Shown here one piece after another: positions 1 to 6,563 of a stretch of 7,141 nucleotides of DNA. A program made the translations under genes and the position numbers. The DNA lies in the NCBI GenBank assembly GCA_029005335.1, contig JAQXFT010000106.1, positions 1 to 7,141 on the forward strand. The letters are read 5' to 3'. Under the pieces are notes generated by a model. That model ran no database searches, was not told the origin of the DNA, and saw only the letters and a list, made by a program, of their open reading frames with translations. Source of the DNA: Oscillospiraceae bacterium. Its GTDB lineage: Bacteria; Bacillota; Clostridia; Oscillospirales; Ruminococcaceae. Positions within the stretch are counted from its first letter, which is position 1. Each line of letters begins with the position of its first letter.

Positions 1-3
1 CAT
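1..3 (-). other. Probable start codon of a divergent gene lying left of the window
   Basis: Read on the minus strand, positions 3-1 are ATG, preceded after 8 bases by GAGG (plus-strand 12-15). A TATAAT hexamer lies further upstream on the same strand (28-33), with no good -35 partner. This fits a gene transcribed leftward whose coding sequence begins at the window edge. Only one codon is visible, so the product is unknown. A sugar-responsive regulator would be a natural neighbour for the malT-mapP unit, but nothing here shows that. Confidence 0.35.
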
Positions 4-77
4 TTGTCTGACCTCGCATAATCAAGAATTATACAAATATTTTTCCGCTCCGAATGACTATTTATACATCATCTGAG

Positions 78-93
78 ATATTATGCATGATAT
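78..93. promoter_or_regulatory. Imperfect palindrome upstream of malT, candidate operator
   Basis: The 16 bases read ATAT-n-ATGCAT-n-ATAT, symmetric except for the two n positions. The element ends 13 bases before the probable -10 hexamer of malT and covers the place where the -35 would be. It lies between two apparently divergent genes. A dimeric regulator could bind here and control either or both. No known consensus such as a CcpA cre site is recognisable, and AT-rich DNA produces such dyads by chance. Confidence 0.3.
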
Positions 94-106
94 TAATTTA
101 ACTGGC

Positions 107-112
107 TATAAT
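107..112 (+). promoter_or_regulatory. Probable -10 hexamer of the malT-mapP promoter
   Basis: A perfect TATAAT lies 36 bases before the malT start codon. The hexamer 17 bases upstream (84-89, TGCATG) matches TTGACA poorly. A good -10 with a poor -35 overlapped by a dyad fits an activator-dependent or regulated promoter. An alternative start site in this AT-rich stretch cannot be excluded. Confidence 0.4.
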
Positions 113-148
113 ATTATCTATAAACTGTATTTCAAGGAGAAATAAAAT

Positions 149-2275
149 ATGAATCAGTCATTTAAAAATATTGCATCTCCTTTAAGCGGAAATGTAATTC
201 CGCTGGAGGAAGTTCCTGATAAAGTATTTTCAGAAAAGGTATTGGGGGACGGCTGTGCGGTTATTCCGGAAGAAGGAAAAATCTACAGTCCGGTAAGCGG
301 TAAGGTTTTATCAGTTGCAGAAACAAAACACGCATATGGCTTTTTATCTGATGACGGAGTTGAAGTCCTTGTGCATTTCGGATTGGAAACAGTTTCGCTT
401 AAAGGAGAGGGCTTTATATCACACGTCAACGTCGGTGACAGAGTAAAAACCGGAGATTTGATTGCAGAAGCTGACATTGAATTTATGAAAAATCACAATA
501 TCAATCTCACTACTCCGGTACTGATTTGCGGAGGTGCAGACGGTCTGACAATGGATATTCATGAAGAAAAAGTAAATCACGGAGATATGCTAATTAAACT
601 TTCAGATTCGGATTCAGAGCCTTCAACTGATTCCGAAAAAAGAAAATCAAAGCTTAACTTTGATTTGTTACAGAAGCTCGGAAAAGTATTAATGGTAGTT
701 ATCGCAGTTATGCCCGCAGCGGGTCTGATGATAAGTATCGGAAAGCTTATTTCAATGGCTGGTGCTGATATTCCGGCAATAGTTACGACCGGAAGTGTTG
801 TGGAAAATATAGGCTGGGCAATTATAAATAATCTGCACATACTTTTCGCAGCGGCAATCGGAGGCTCATGGGCTAAGGAACGTGCAGGCGGTGCTTTTGC
901 TTCGCTTATCGCATTTATACTTATAAACAATATCACAGGAGCTGTTTTCGGCGTAACAAATGAATTGCTGAATACAGAGGGAAGTATTGTCCGTTCCGTT
1001 TTCGGCAGAGAAATGCTTGTTGAGGATTACTTTACTTCGGTGCTTGGGAGTCCGGCTTTGAATATGGGTGTATTCGTCGGAATAATCTCCGGATTCGTCG
1101 GCGGTATTGTTTATAATAAATTCTATAATTTCAGAAAGCTTCCCGATGCACTTTCATTTTTTAACGGAAAAAGATTTGTTCCGATTATGGTAATCGTCTG
1201 GTCATCAGTAATATCTCTTATTCTTGCCGTTATATGGCCTCTGATACAGTCGGGAATCAATGCCTTCGGAATCTGGATAGCAAATTCATCAGCTTCCTCT
1301 CCTGTATTAGCTCCCTTTATATATGGAACTCTGGAGCGTCTTCTTATTCCTTTCGGATTGCACCATATGCTTACAATCCCTATGAATTATACTTCTTTCG
1401 GCGGAACTTATGAAATCATAACAGGTATCAATGCCGGAACACAGGTATTCGGACAAGACCCCTTATGGCTTGCATGGGTAACAGATTTAATAAACCTCAG
1501 AAATGCAGGAGATATGACGGCATATGAAAATCTGCTTGAAACAGTTACTCCGGCACGCTTCAAAGTAGGTCAGATGATTGGTGCTACAGGACTTCTCAGC
1601 GGATTTGCACTGGCAATGTACCGCAGAGTTGATTCTGATAAAAGAAAACGTTACCGCTCAATGTTTGTATCTACAACTATCGCTGTACTTCTTACAGGTG
1701 TTACTGAACCACTCGAATTTATGTTTATGTTCTGTGCATTACCTCTTTATATCGTCTATGCTGTTCTTCAGGGGTGTGCCTTTGCACTGGCAGGAGTTAT
1801 AAATCTGAGACTTCATTCATTCGGAAATCTCGAATTTATTACAAGAATACCAATGTCAATAAAGGCAGGGCTTTCCGGTGATATTATTAATTTCATTATC
1901 TGTGTGGCAATATTTTTTGCAATCGGATATTTTGTCGCTTATTTTATGATAGGAAAATTCAGATTTGCAACCCCGGGCAGACTGGGAAATTATACCGATG
2001 AAAATTCTGTTGACAATAATAATAAGAAAAATATTCCGGCAGACGGTCAGCCGGAAAGAATAATTGCACTTCTCGGAGGACGTGAAAATATTGTGCTTGT
2101 AGATGCCTGCATGACAAGACTGCGTGTTACAGTAAAAAATCCGGAGCTTGTTGCTGATGCAAATGCATGGAAGGCTGAGGGGGCTTTGGGGCTTGTTATG
2201 AAGAATACCGGAGTTCAGGCTATTTATGGAACAAAGGCAGATGTTCTGAAATCTGATATAAATGATATACTCTGA
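149..2275 (+). CDS. malT: PTS sugar transporter, one-chain IIA-IIC-IIB, probably maltose-specific (MalT)
   Basis: This is a 708-residue phosphotransferase system permease of the glucose/maltose superfamily. It takes phosphate from HPr and imports a sugar while phosphorylating it. Domains in order: a IIA(Glc)-like domain (about 1-150) with the phosphorylated His76 (VHFG) and partner His61, at the same 15-residue spacing as the His75/His90 pair in E. coli IIA(Glc); a charged Ser/Asp/Glu linker (152-168); a membrane IIC domain (about 172-605) with the GTLER (Glu396) and GLHH (His405-406) motifs and a later TEPLEF motif (519-524); an Asn/Asp-rich linker (612-635); and a C-terminal IIB domain (about 636-708) with phosphocysteine Cys654 in ACMTRLR. 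The more familiar order in this family is IIC-IIB-IIA. The AAGGAG at 134-139 supports the start. Maltose specificity is inferred from the adjacent mapP; glucose, trehalose or glucosamine remain possible from the sequence alone. Confidence 0.9.
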   Translation: MNQSFKNIASPLSGNVIPLEEVPDKVFSEKVLGDGCAVIPEEGKIYSPVSGKVLSVAETKHAYGFLSDDGVEVLVHFGLETVSLKGEGFISHVNVGDRVKTGDLIAEADIEFMKNHNINLTTPVLICGGADGLTMDIHEEKVNHGDMLIKLSDSDSEPSTDSEKRKSKLNFDLLQKLGKVLMVVIAVMPAAGLMISIGKLISMAGADIPAIVTTGSVVENIGWAIINNLHILFAAAIGGSWAKERAGGAFASLIAFILINNITGAVFGVTNELLNTEGSIVRSVFGREMLVEDYFTSVLGSPALNMGVFVGIISGFVGGIVYNKFYNFRKLPDALSFFNGKRFVPIMVIVWSSVISLILAVIWPLIQSGINAFGIWIANSSASSPVLAPFIYGTLERLLIPFGLHHMLTIPMNYTSFGGTYEIITGINAGTQVFGQDPLWLAWVTDLINLRNAGDMTAYENLLETVTPARFKVGQMIGATGLLSGFALAMYRRVDSDKRKRYRSMFVSTTIAVLLTGVTEPLEFMFMFCALPLYIVYAVLQGCAFALAGVINLRLHSFGNLEFITRIPMSIKAGLSGDIINFIICVAIFFAIGYFVAYFMIGKFRFATPGRLGNYTDENSVDNNNKKNIPADGQPERIIALLGGRENIVLVDACMTRLRVTVKNPELVADANAWKAEGALGLVMKNTGVQAIYGTKADVLKSDINDIL

Positions 2276-2278
2276 GGG
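2274..2278 (+). promoter_or_regulatory. Ribosome binding site that sets the mapP start
   Basis: GAGGG overlaps the malT stop codon (2273-2275) and sits 7 bases before the ATG at 2286. This favours 2286 over the in-frame ATG at 2262, which has no recognisable ribosome binding site and lies inside malT. The arrangement suggests translational coupling of the two genes. Confidence 0.75.
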
Positions 2279-2285
2279 TAAACCT

Positions 2286-3113
2286 ATGAAATTTCTGACT
2301 TTAAATACTCATAGCCTTGCAGAAAAAAATTATCATCAGAAATTATTGTACCTTGTATCTTTTATTCTGCGTGAACAGCCTGATATAATTGCCTTTCAGG
2401 AGGTAAATCAGTCTCACGCCGGAGAAAGGATTCCTTTGAAGTCTCTTAAAGGCTTTTATCCGTGTGAAGAAAATACAGTTATAAAAAAAGATAACCATGC
2501 TTATAATGTTGTAAAATTGCTGTCAGAAAGCGGACTCCTATATTACTGGAGCTGGATTAATATAAAGCTCGGATACGGTAAATATGATGAGGGAATTGCT
2601 GTTTTAAGCAAAAATAAGATTACAGAAGCCAAATCTGTTCTCATAAGTAAAATTAATGATTATAATAACTGGAAAACAAGAAAAATTATCGGAATAAGAA
2701 ACAAAGAAATACCTGATGTATGGTTTTACAGCGTTCATTTCGGGTGGTGGAACGATTCAGAAGAACCCTTTCAGGAACAATGGAAGCTTATGTGCAGTCA
2801 GCTTGATAATAAAAATCAAATCTGGCTTATGGGAGATTTCAATAATCCTGCCGAAATCCGCAATGAGGGATATGATATGATTGCTGAAAGTGGCTGGTAT
2901 GACAGCTATAACCTTGCTGCTGAGAAAGATAATGGTATAACTGTTGAAAAAATAATCGACGGCTGGAATGATAAAATATCCACAGAAAACAAAATCAGAA
3001 TAGACCAGATATGGTGTAACAGAAAAAATCAGGTTAAAAGCTCCCGTATTCTGTTTAACGGAATAAATGAACCTGTTGTTTCTGACCATTACGGAATTAT
3101 GATTGAATTGTAA
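2286..3113 (+). CDS. mapP: Maltose 6'-phosphate phosphatase (MapP-like), EEP-fold metal-dependent hydrolase
   Basis: The 275-residue cytoplasmic protein has the whole active-site set of the endonuclease/exonuclease/phosphatase superfamily: Asn7 (LNTHS), Glu39 (FQEV), His151 (YSVHF), Asp184 and Asn186 (GDFN), Asp240 (RIDQIW) and Asp267-His268 (SDHYG). Beyond the general fold, the segments YYWSW near 86-90, the YDEGIAVLSK region (100-109), the SVHFGWW region (149-155) and IDGW (224-227) match what I remember of Enterococcus faecalis MapP, which removes phosphate from maltose 6'-phosphate after PTS uptake. Its position directly behind a one-chain PTS permease, with 10 bases between stop and start, supports that role. 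Length also agrees with MapP. No signal peptide is present. If the transporter brings in another disaccharide, this could be the matching sugar-phosphate phosphatase. A DNA-repair exonuclease is much less likely given the context. Confidence 0.83.
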   Translation: MKFLTLNTHSLAEKNYHQKLLYLVSFILREQPDIIAFQEVNQSHAGERIPLKSLKGFYPCEENTVIKKDNHAYNVVKLLSESGLLYYWSWINIKLGYGKYDEGIAVLSKNKITEAKSVLISKINDYNNWKTRKIIGIRNKEIPDVWFYSVHFGWWNDSEEPFQEQWKLMCSQLDNKNQIWLMGDFNNPAEIRNEGYDMIAESGWYDSYNLAAEKDNGITVEKIIDGWNDKISTENKIRIDQIWCNRKNQVKSSRILFNGINEPVVSDHYGIMIEL

Positions 3114-3139
3114 AAAAAACGGGCGACCAATGGTCGCCC
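3112..3139 (-). terminator. Intrinsic terminator of htrA, formed by a GGGCGACC-type palindrome
   Basis: GGGCGACC (3121-3128) and GGTCGCCC (3132-3139) form a perfect 8-bp GC-rich stem with a 3-base loop. On the minus strand it is followed by G and then eight T residues (plus-strand A run 3112-3119), a textbook intrinsic terminator for htrA. The T run overlaps the mapP stop codon. On the plus strand the stem is followed by CTGCAAAAAA, so it would stop mapP transcripts only weakly. The palindrome resembles short interspersed repeats I associate with gut clostridia (from memory). Confidence 0.8.
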
Positions 3140-3175
3140 CTGCAAAAAATTCCAGCCTTGATTCATAACAGAAAA

Positions 3176-4408
3176 TCAATATGGGAATGCCCCGAAAAAG
3201 TTTCTGTAATTCTGCTGATACTGCTGTTGTGCAGCCGGTTCAGTTTCATCTTCCTCTTCGCTTTCAAGTGCTGATATCTGAGTCTCTTCAACTGTCAGCT
3301 TTATTTCCTTTGTCTCCCCTGAACGGTATACTGTTAAATTAAGAGTCTTACCCTTTTCAAGCCCTCTTACATAGCTTACAAGATTACTGCTGTTTGTTAT
3401 CTCAGTATCATCTGCTTTTGTAATTATATCATTTATCTCAAGTCCCGCTTTTCTGGCAGGAGAATCATCTGTAACTTCTTTTACTACTGCTCCCTCCGGA
3501 ATACCGTATGAAATCATTTCACTGCTTACATCAGCTACAGATACGCCTATGAACGGCTTTGAAATATATCCCTTTTCGATAATGCTTGATACCATGTTCT
3601 TTATCTGGTCAACAGGAATTGCAAATCCTATATTATCTATAGAAGCTTCTCCTGATGATGAACTTGAGTATTTTGCATTCGTAATTCCGATAACCTCTCC
3701 ATACATATTGAATAATGCTCCGCCTGAGTTTCCTGAATTTATTGCACAGTCAGTCTGAATAAGATTCATTGTTCCGTTATTCGTTGTAATCTCTCTGTCA
3801 AGCGCACTTACTACGCCCGATGTAAGCGAGAATGTAAGCTCTCCCAACGGATTTCCTATAGCTACTACATTATCTCCCACTTTAAGATTATCGGAGCTTC
3901 CCAACGAAACAGGTACAAGATTCTTTGCATCTATTTTCAGTACGGCAATATCATTTGCAGCATAGCTTCCGACAAGCTCGGCTTTGTATTTCGTTCCGTC
4001 ATAGGCTGTTACAGTAATTGAATCCGCTCCCTCAATTACATGATGATTCGTCAGAATATATCCGTCATCACTGATAATAAATCCTGAACCCGATGCGGCT
4101 GCTGATGTCTGATATCCAAAGTAATTTGTTGTTATGGAGGTCGTAATACCAACTGTGGAATTTACATTCTTTTCATATACTTCCGCCGCTGTCATAAGGG
4201 AATCTGATTTCACATTCGCTGTATTTGTAAGTACCGCTGATGAATCAAAAGCAGTATTGCTGACTGATTCTGCTGCTCCGGAATCTGAAAAATGCTTCAT
4301 TCCCAGAAATGTTCCTCCTGCTCCGAGACCTCCGCCTATAATTGAACAGCACGCCGCCAGTGCAATTACCTTTCCTGATTTTTTTAAGCCGTTGAATTTA
4401 TTACTCAT
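3176..4408 (-). CDS. htrA: HtrA/DegP-family trypsin-like serine protease with one PDZ domain
   Basis: The 410-residue protein is a membrane-anchored quality-control protease facing outward that degrades misfolded exported proteins. A short basic N-terminus precedes one hydrophobic, glycine-rich anchor (about 13-37). A low-complexity spacer leads to the trypsin-like domain (about 75-280) with the complete triad His123 (TNHHVIEG), Asp153 (NDIAVL) and Ser228 (GNSGGALF). One PDZ domain follows (about 285-385), then an acidic stretch (391-400) and a Gln/Tyr/Phe-rich tail (402-410). The layout equals Bacillus/Streptococcus HtrA rather than two-PDZ DegP. GGGAG (minus strand, plus 4418-4422) lies 9 bases before the start codon. 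The gene is transcribed alone and ends at a strong terminator. TTTTCACA-like octamers upstream suggest envelope-stress control. Family is certain; the exact name is conventional. Confidence 0.93.
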   Translation of the reverse strand: MSNKFNGLKKSGKVIALAACCSIIGGGLGAGGTFLGMKHFSDSGAAESVSNTAFDSSAVLTNTANVKSDSLMTAAEVYEKNVNSTVGITTSITTNYFGYQTSAAASGSGFIISDDGYILTNHHVIEGADSITVTAYDGTKYKAELVGSYAANDIAVLKIDAKNLVPVSLGSSDNLKVGDNVVAIGNPLGELTFSLTSGVVSALDREITTNNGTMNLIQTDCAINSGNSGGALFNMYGEVIGITNAKYSSSSSGEASIDNIGFAIPVDQIKNMVSSIIEKGYISKPFIGVSVADVSSEMISYGIPEGAVVKEVTDDSPARKAGLEINDIITKADDTEITNSSNLVSYVRGLEKGKTLNLTVYRSGETKEIKLTVEETQISALESEEEDETEPAAQQQYQQNYRNFFGAFPY

Positions 4409-4474
4409 ATTAATACACTCCCTTTTTTATTTCCGGATTTGTTTTCCTTTTGTACCTATATATTAACCCCCTGA

Positions 4475-4566
4475 AGTGAAATCAGTTTTATAAAAAAAAG
4501 AAAATTTTATGTAATTACTTTCACAAAGTTTATAAACTGTGAAAATATCTGCACAGAATTTTCACA
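4475..4566. promoter_or_regulatory. Phased TTTTCACA-like octamers between htrA and the ABC operon
   Basis: Four octamers built on TTTCAC occur here: 4475-4482 (minus, ATTTCACT), 4518-4525 (plus, CTTTCACA), 4538-4545 (minus, exact TTTTCACA) and 4559-4566 (plus, exact TTTTCACA). Centres of the last three are 20 and 21 bp apart, and the first is 43 bp from the second, so all fall near whole multiples of two helical turns on one DNA face. A CACAGAAT direct repeat (4552-4559, 4563-4570) overlaps the last. From memory, Bacillus subtilis htrA and htrB have TTTTCACA-like octamers recognised by the secretion-stress regulator CssR, so control of htrA, perhaps also of the ABC operon, is plausible. Confidence 0.45.
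4519..4544. repeat. Nested inverted repeat upstream of htrA and the ABC operon
   Basis: Outer arms TTTCAC (4519-4524) and GTGAAA (4539-4544) enclose a perfect 12-base palindrome AGTTTATAAACT (4527-4538), with only AA unpaired on the left. It could act as a dyad operator or, if transcribed, an 11-bp stem with a bulge. It contains two of the octamers described for 4475-4566. No T run follows on either strand, so it is not a terminator. Confidence 0.5.
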
Positions 4567-4592
4567 GAATATACTTAATCTGCCTTTATTTC

Positions 4593-4621
4593 TTGACTTT
4601 TTGAAAATCATAATGTAAAAT
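4593..4621 (+). promoter_or_regulatory. Sigma-A promoter of the ABC transporter operon
   Basis: TTGACT (4593-4598) and TAAAAT (4616-4621) are separated by exactly 17 bases and each differs from consensus by one base. Transcription would start near 4628, giving a leader of about 29 bases. The octamer cluster lies upstream of the -35, a position suited to activation. Confidence 0.75.
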
Positions 4622-4656
4622 AGAATATATCAGTCAGAAAGGAGATTTTTTTTATT

Positions 4657-5538
4657 ATGAAAATAATCGAAACAAAAAATCTTACTAAAAGCTATGGAAA
4701 ATCAAGGGGCATTATAAATCTGAATCTTTGTGTGAATGAAGGTGATTTTTTTGGATTTATAGGTCCGAACGGTGCAGGAAAATCAACAACTATCAGAACT
4801 CTGCTGGGACTTATTTCACCAACGTCCGGAGAAGCCGAATTCTTCGGAAAAAATATTATACATAATAAATCCGAAATACTCGCCGATATCGGATATATGC
4901 CATCGGAAGCTATATTCTACAGAAAAATGAAAGTAAGTGAGGTCATATCATTTTCCGCAAAAATGCGGAAAAAAAACTGCTCTGCTGAATCAGAAAGGCT
5001 TTGCGAAAGACTTGCTCTTGATACCGGAAAGCGTATTGAAGAACTCTCACTCGGAAACAGAAAAAAAGTTTCAATTGTATGTGCATTACAGCATAAGCCC
5101 CGACTATGTATACTTGATGAGCCTACAAGCGGACTCGACCCACTTATGCAGAAAGAATTTTTCGATATTCTTAAAGAATGTCACTCAGAGGGTACAACTA
5201 TTTTCCTTTCTTCACACGTCCTTTCAGAAATACAGAAAAACTGCTCCAAAACAGCAATTATAAAAGAGGGTCAGATTATAGCTGTGGACAGCGTCGAAAA
5301 CCTCTCGCAGACAAATGCAAAACGTGTAACTATTCATGGTATTAACTCAGTACCTGAAAATCTCAAAGCAGAATCAGTCGAAAAAACTTCTGATTATGTA
5401 AGCTTTCTTTACAGCGATGATATAAAAATATTGCTTGAAACAATAAGCAGGCTTCCGGTTTATGATATTACTATTACTGAACCTACTCTTGAAGAAATCT
5501 TTATGCATTATTATGAAAAGGAAGGTAAAAAAATATGA
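4657..5538 (+). CDS. ABC transporter ATP-binding protein, export type
   Basis: The 293-residue cytoplasmic ATPase drives the membrane partner encoded next. Visible motifs are Walker A GPNGAGKST (36-44), a Q-loop region IGYMPSE (78-84) with Ser-Glu in place of the usual Gln, signature LSLGN (130-134, replacing LSGGQ), Walker B CILDEP (Asp154, Glu155) followed by TSGLD, and the H-loop SSHVLSE (His187). After about 215 comes a C-terminal regulatory-type extension ending in a TEPTLEEIF segment (274-282), typical of ATPases of the drug/bacteriocin/NosF-like export group. AAAGGAG at 4638-4644 precedes the ATG by 12 bases, a slightly long spacing, but no better start exists. It overlaps the permease gene by 4 bases. 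Substrate is unknown; peptide, lipid or antibiotic export and self-immunity are options the sequence does not resolve. Confidence 0.9.
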   Translation: MKIIETKNLTKSYGKSRGIINLNLCVNEGDFFGFIGPNGAGKSTTIRTLLGLISPTSGEAEFFGKNIIHNKSEILADIGYMPSEAIFYRKMKVSEVISFSAKMRKKNCSAESERLCERLALDTGKRIEELSLGNRKKVSIVCALQHKPRLCILDEPTSGLDPLMQKEFFDILKECHSEGTTIFLSSHVLSEIQKNCSKTAIIKEGQIIAVDSVENLSQTNAKRVTIHGINSVPENLKAESVEKTSDYVSFLYSDDIKILLETISRLPVYDITITEPTLEEIFMHYYEKEGKKI

Positions 5539-6323
5539 CTGTTTATATAAAAGAAATCAGACAATCATTTAAAGCATGGTGTATATGGACAATCTCAATT
5601 TCATTTATGCTTCTGATGTGCATACTTATATTTCCGGAAACAAAAAATCAGATGAACAGTGTCAGCAATATGTTTGCAAATATGGGAAGTTTTACAAGTG
5701 CATTTGGTCTGGATAAACTGAACTTCGGAGAGCTTATGGGATTCTATGGAATAGAATGCGGAAATACTCTGGGAATAGGCAGTGGCCTTTTTTCTGCACT
5801 TTTAGGAATATCTGCTCTCTCAATTGAGGAAAAAGAACATACTGCTGAATTTCTTCTCACTCACCCTGTCAGCCGTCTTTCGGTAGTTATTCAGAAGCTG
5901 CTTTCTGTACTGACACAGATTATTCTGATGAATATCATTATAATAATCGTTGCAGTTATATCCTTTATAGCTATCGGTGAATCCTTTGAGATGCGTCCTT
6001 TTCTTCTCCTGCATTTTGCATACATAATAATGCAGACAGAAATTGCCTGTATCTGCTTCGGGATTTCGGCATTTTCAAAGCATGGTAATACAGGAACAGG
6101 TCTCGGAATCGCAATTCTGTTTTACTTTATTAATATTATCTGCAATATCAGTGAAAAAGCAGATTTTCTTAAATATATTACTCCATATGCTTATGCTGAT
6201 GCAAGCAATATTATTTCAGAATCAGAATTAGAAGGTGACCTTATTTTTATAGGTGTATTGATATCAATTGCAGGAATCCTCACGGCAATTCTTAAATATA
6301 CAAAAAAAGATATTTCAGGATAA
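5535..6323 (+). CDS. ABC-2 type transporter permease
   Basis: The 262-residue membrane protein has about six hydrophobic segments (roughly 14-33, 76-96, 118-147, 155-178, 187-206, 225-246), the usual plan of a half-size ABC-2 permease. The cytoplasmic segment EEKEHTAEFLLTHPVSR (98-114) after the second helix is the family's hallmark coupling region, as in NosY- and YhaP-like permeases. The start ATG overlaps the ATPase stop codon (ATGA, 5535-5538), and AGGAAGG (5519-5525) lies 9 bases upstream, so the genes are translationally coupled and should form a dimer-of-two-subunits exporter. Transported molecule unknown. No clear intrinsic terminator follows before the next promoter at 6422, so some read-through downstream is possible. 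Confidence 0.87.
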   Translation: MTVYIKEIRQSFKAWCIWTISISFMLLMCILIFPETKNQMNSVSNMFANMGSFTSAFGLDKLNFGELMGFYGIECGNTLGIGSGLFSALLGISALSIEEKEHTAEFLLTHPVSRLSVVIQKLLSVLTQIILMNIIIIIVAVISFIAIGESFEMRPFLLLHFAYIIMQTEIACICFGISAFSKHGNTGTGLGIAILFYFINIICNISEKADFLKYITPYAYADASNIISESELEGDLIFIGVLISIAGILTAILKYTKKDISG

Positions 6324-6354
6324 ATTTTACTTACATCTTTAAAAAGATATTTCA
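6304..6354 (+). repeat. 14-base direct repeat at the 3' end of the permease gene
   Basis: AAAAAGATATTTCA occurs at 6304-6317, inside the last codons of the permease, and again at 6341-6354, 37 bases later, just past the stop codon. It may be a small duplication of the gene end or chance in A-rich DNA. No function is evident. Confidence 0.4.
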
Positions 6355-6421
6355 AACCGCCTTTTATTTTTCTTTATGATTGCATTCTCAATTGATTTTA
6401 TTAGTTTCTTTCATAAGGCTA

Positions 6422-6450
6422 TTGACATTCTTTAAAAAAAAGGATATAAT
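6422..6450 (+). promoter_or_regulatory. Consensus sigma-A promoter before the ATP-grasp gene
   Basis: TTGACA (6422-6427) and TATAAT (6445-6450) are both perfect and 17 bases apart, the strongest promoter in the window. Transcription would start near 6457, giving a leader of about 115 bases before the ATP-grasp start codon. The preceding stretch 6324-6421 shows nothing beyond the 14-base repeat and T-rich DNA. Confidence 0.85.
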
Positions 6451-6473
6451 AATACCAGAATATTTCTTTGAGC

Positions 6474-6505
6474 AAAGGTGCTTCGGATTCAGCCGAGGCA
6501 CCTTT
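6474..6505 (+). terminator. Leader hairpin, candidate transcription attenuator
   Basis: AAAGGTGCTTCGG (6474-6486) pairs with CCGAGGCACCTTT (6493-6505) over 13 positions with one T-G wobble and a 6-base loop ATTCAG. It begins about 17 bases after the expected transcription start and ends 66 bases before the start codon. The stem is followed by TCTGTTTATATA, which is U-rich but interrupted, so termination could be partial. It may be an attenuator, a protein-binding RNA element or a mRNA-stabilising 5' stem. No competing antiterminator stem is obvious. Confidence 0.6.
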
Positions 6506-6557
6506 CTGTTTATATACACACATATATATAAAACTCAGGAATATTACTTTATAGAAA

Positions 6558-6563
6558 AAGGTG
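6558..6563 (+). promoter_or_regulatory. Ribosome binding site that sets the ATP-grasp start
   Basis: AAGGTG lies 8 bases before the ATG at 6572. The reading frame is open further upstream to an ATG at 6380, but that start lies ahead of the promoter at 6422-6450, and the extra residues would be translated from the promoter and hairpin, so 6572 is preferred. Confidence 0.65.

Noticed and set aside
577..936. Minus-strand open frame opposite malT, and similar ones at 283-477 and within htrA
   Set aside because: They mirror the codon pattern of the real genes on the other strand, with no ribosome binding site or recognisable domain.
2262..2285. Earlier in-frame start for mapP at 2262
   Set aside because: It lies inside malT, lacks a ribosome binding site, and adds eight residues that the family does not have before the MKFLTLNTHS start.
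2757..3179. Minus-strand open frame opposite mapP
   Set aside because: It is antisense to a clear enzyme gene, runs through the terminator palindrome (giving a GRPFF-type artefact) and has no family features.
4349..4351. Possible lipoprotein cysteine (LAAC, Cys20) in HtrA
   Set aside because: The hydrophobic stretch before the cysteine is only about six residues, and hydrophobicity continues well past it. A transmembrane anchor, usual for Gram-positive HtrA, fits better.
6376..6435. Tiny 19-residue open frame before the promoter
   Set aside because: It has no ribosome binding site and no recognisable character; such short frames are expected by chance.
6487..6492. ANTAR-type antitermination hexaloop in the leader hairpin
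   Set aside because: The loop ATTCAG has the first-position A but lacks G at position four, and there is no second matching hairpin.
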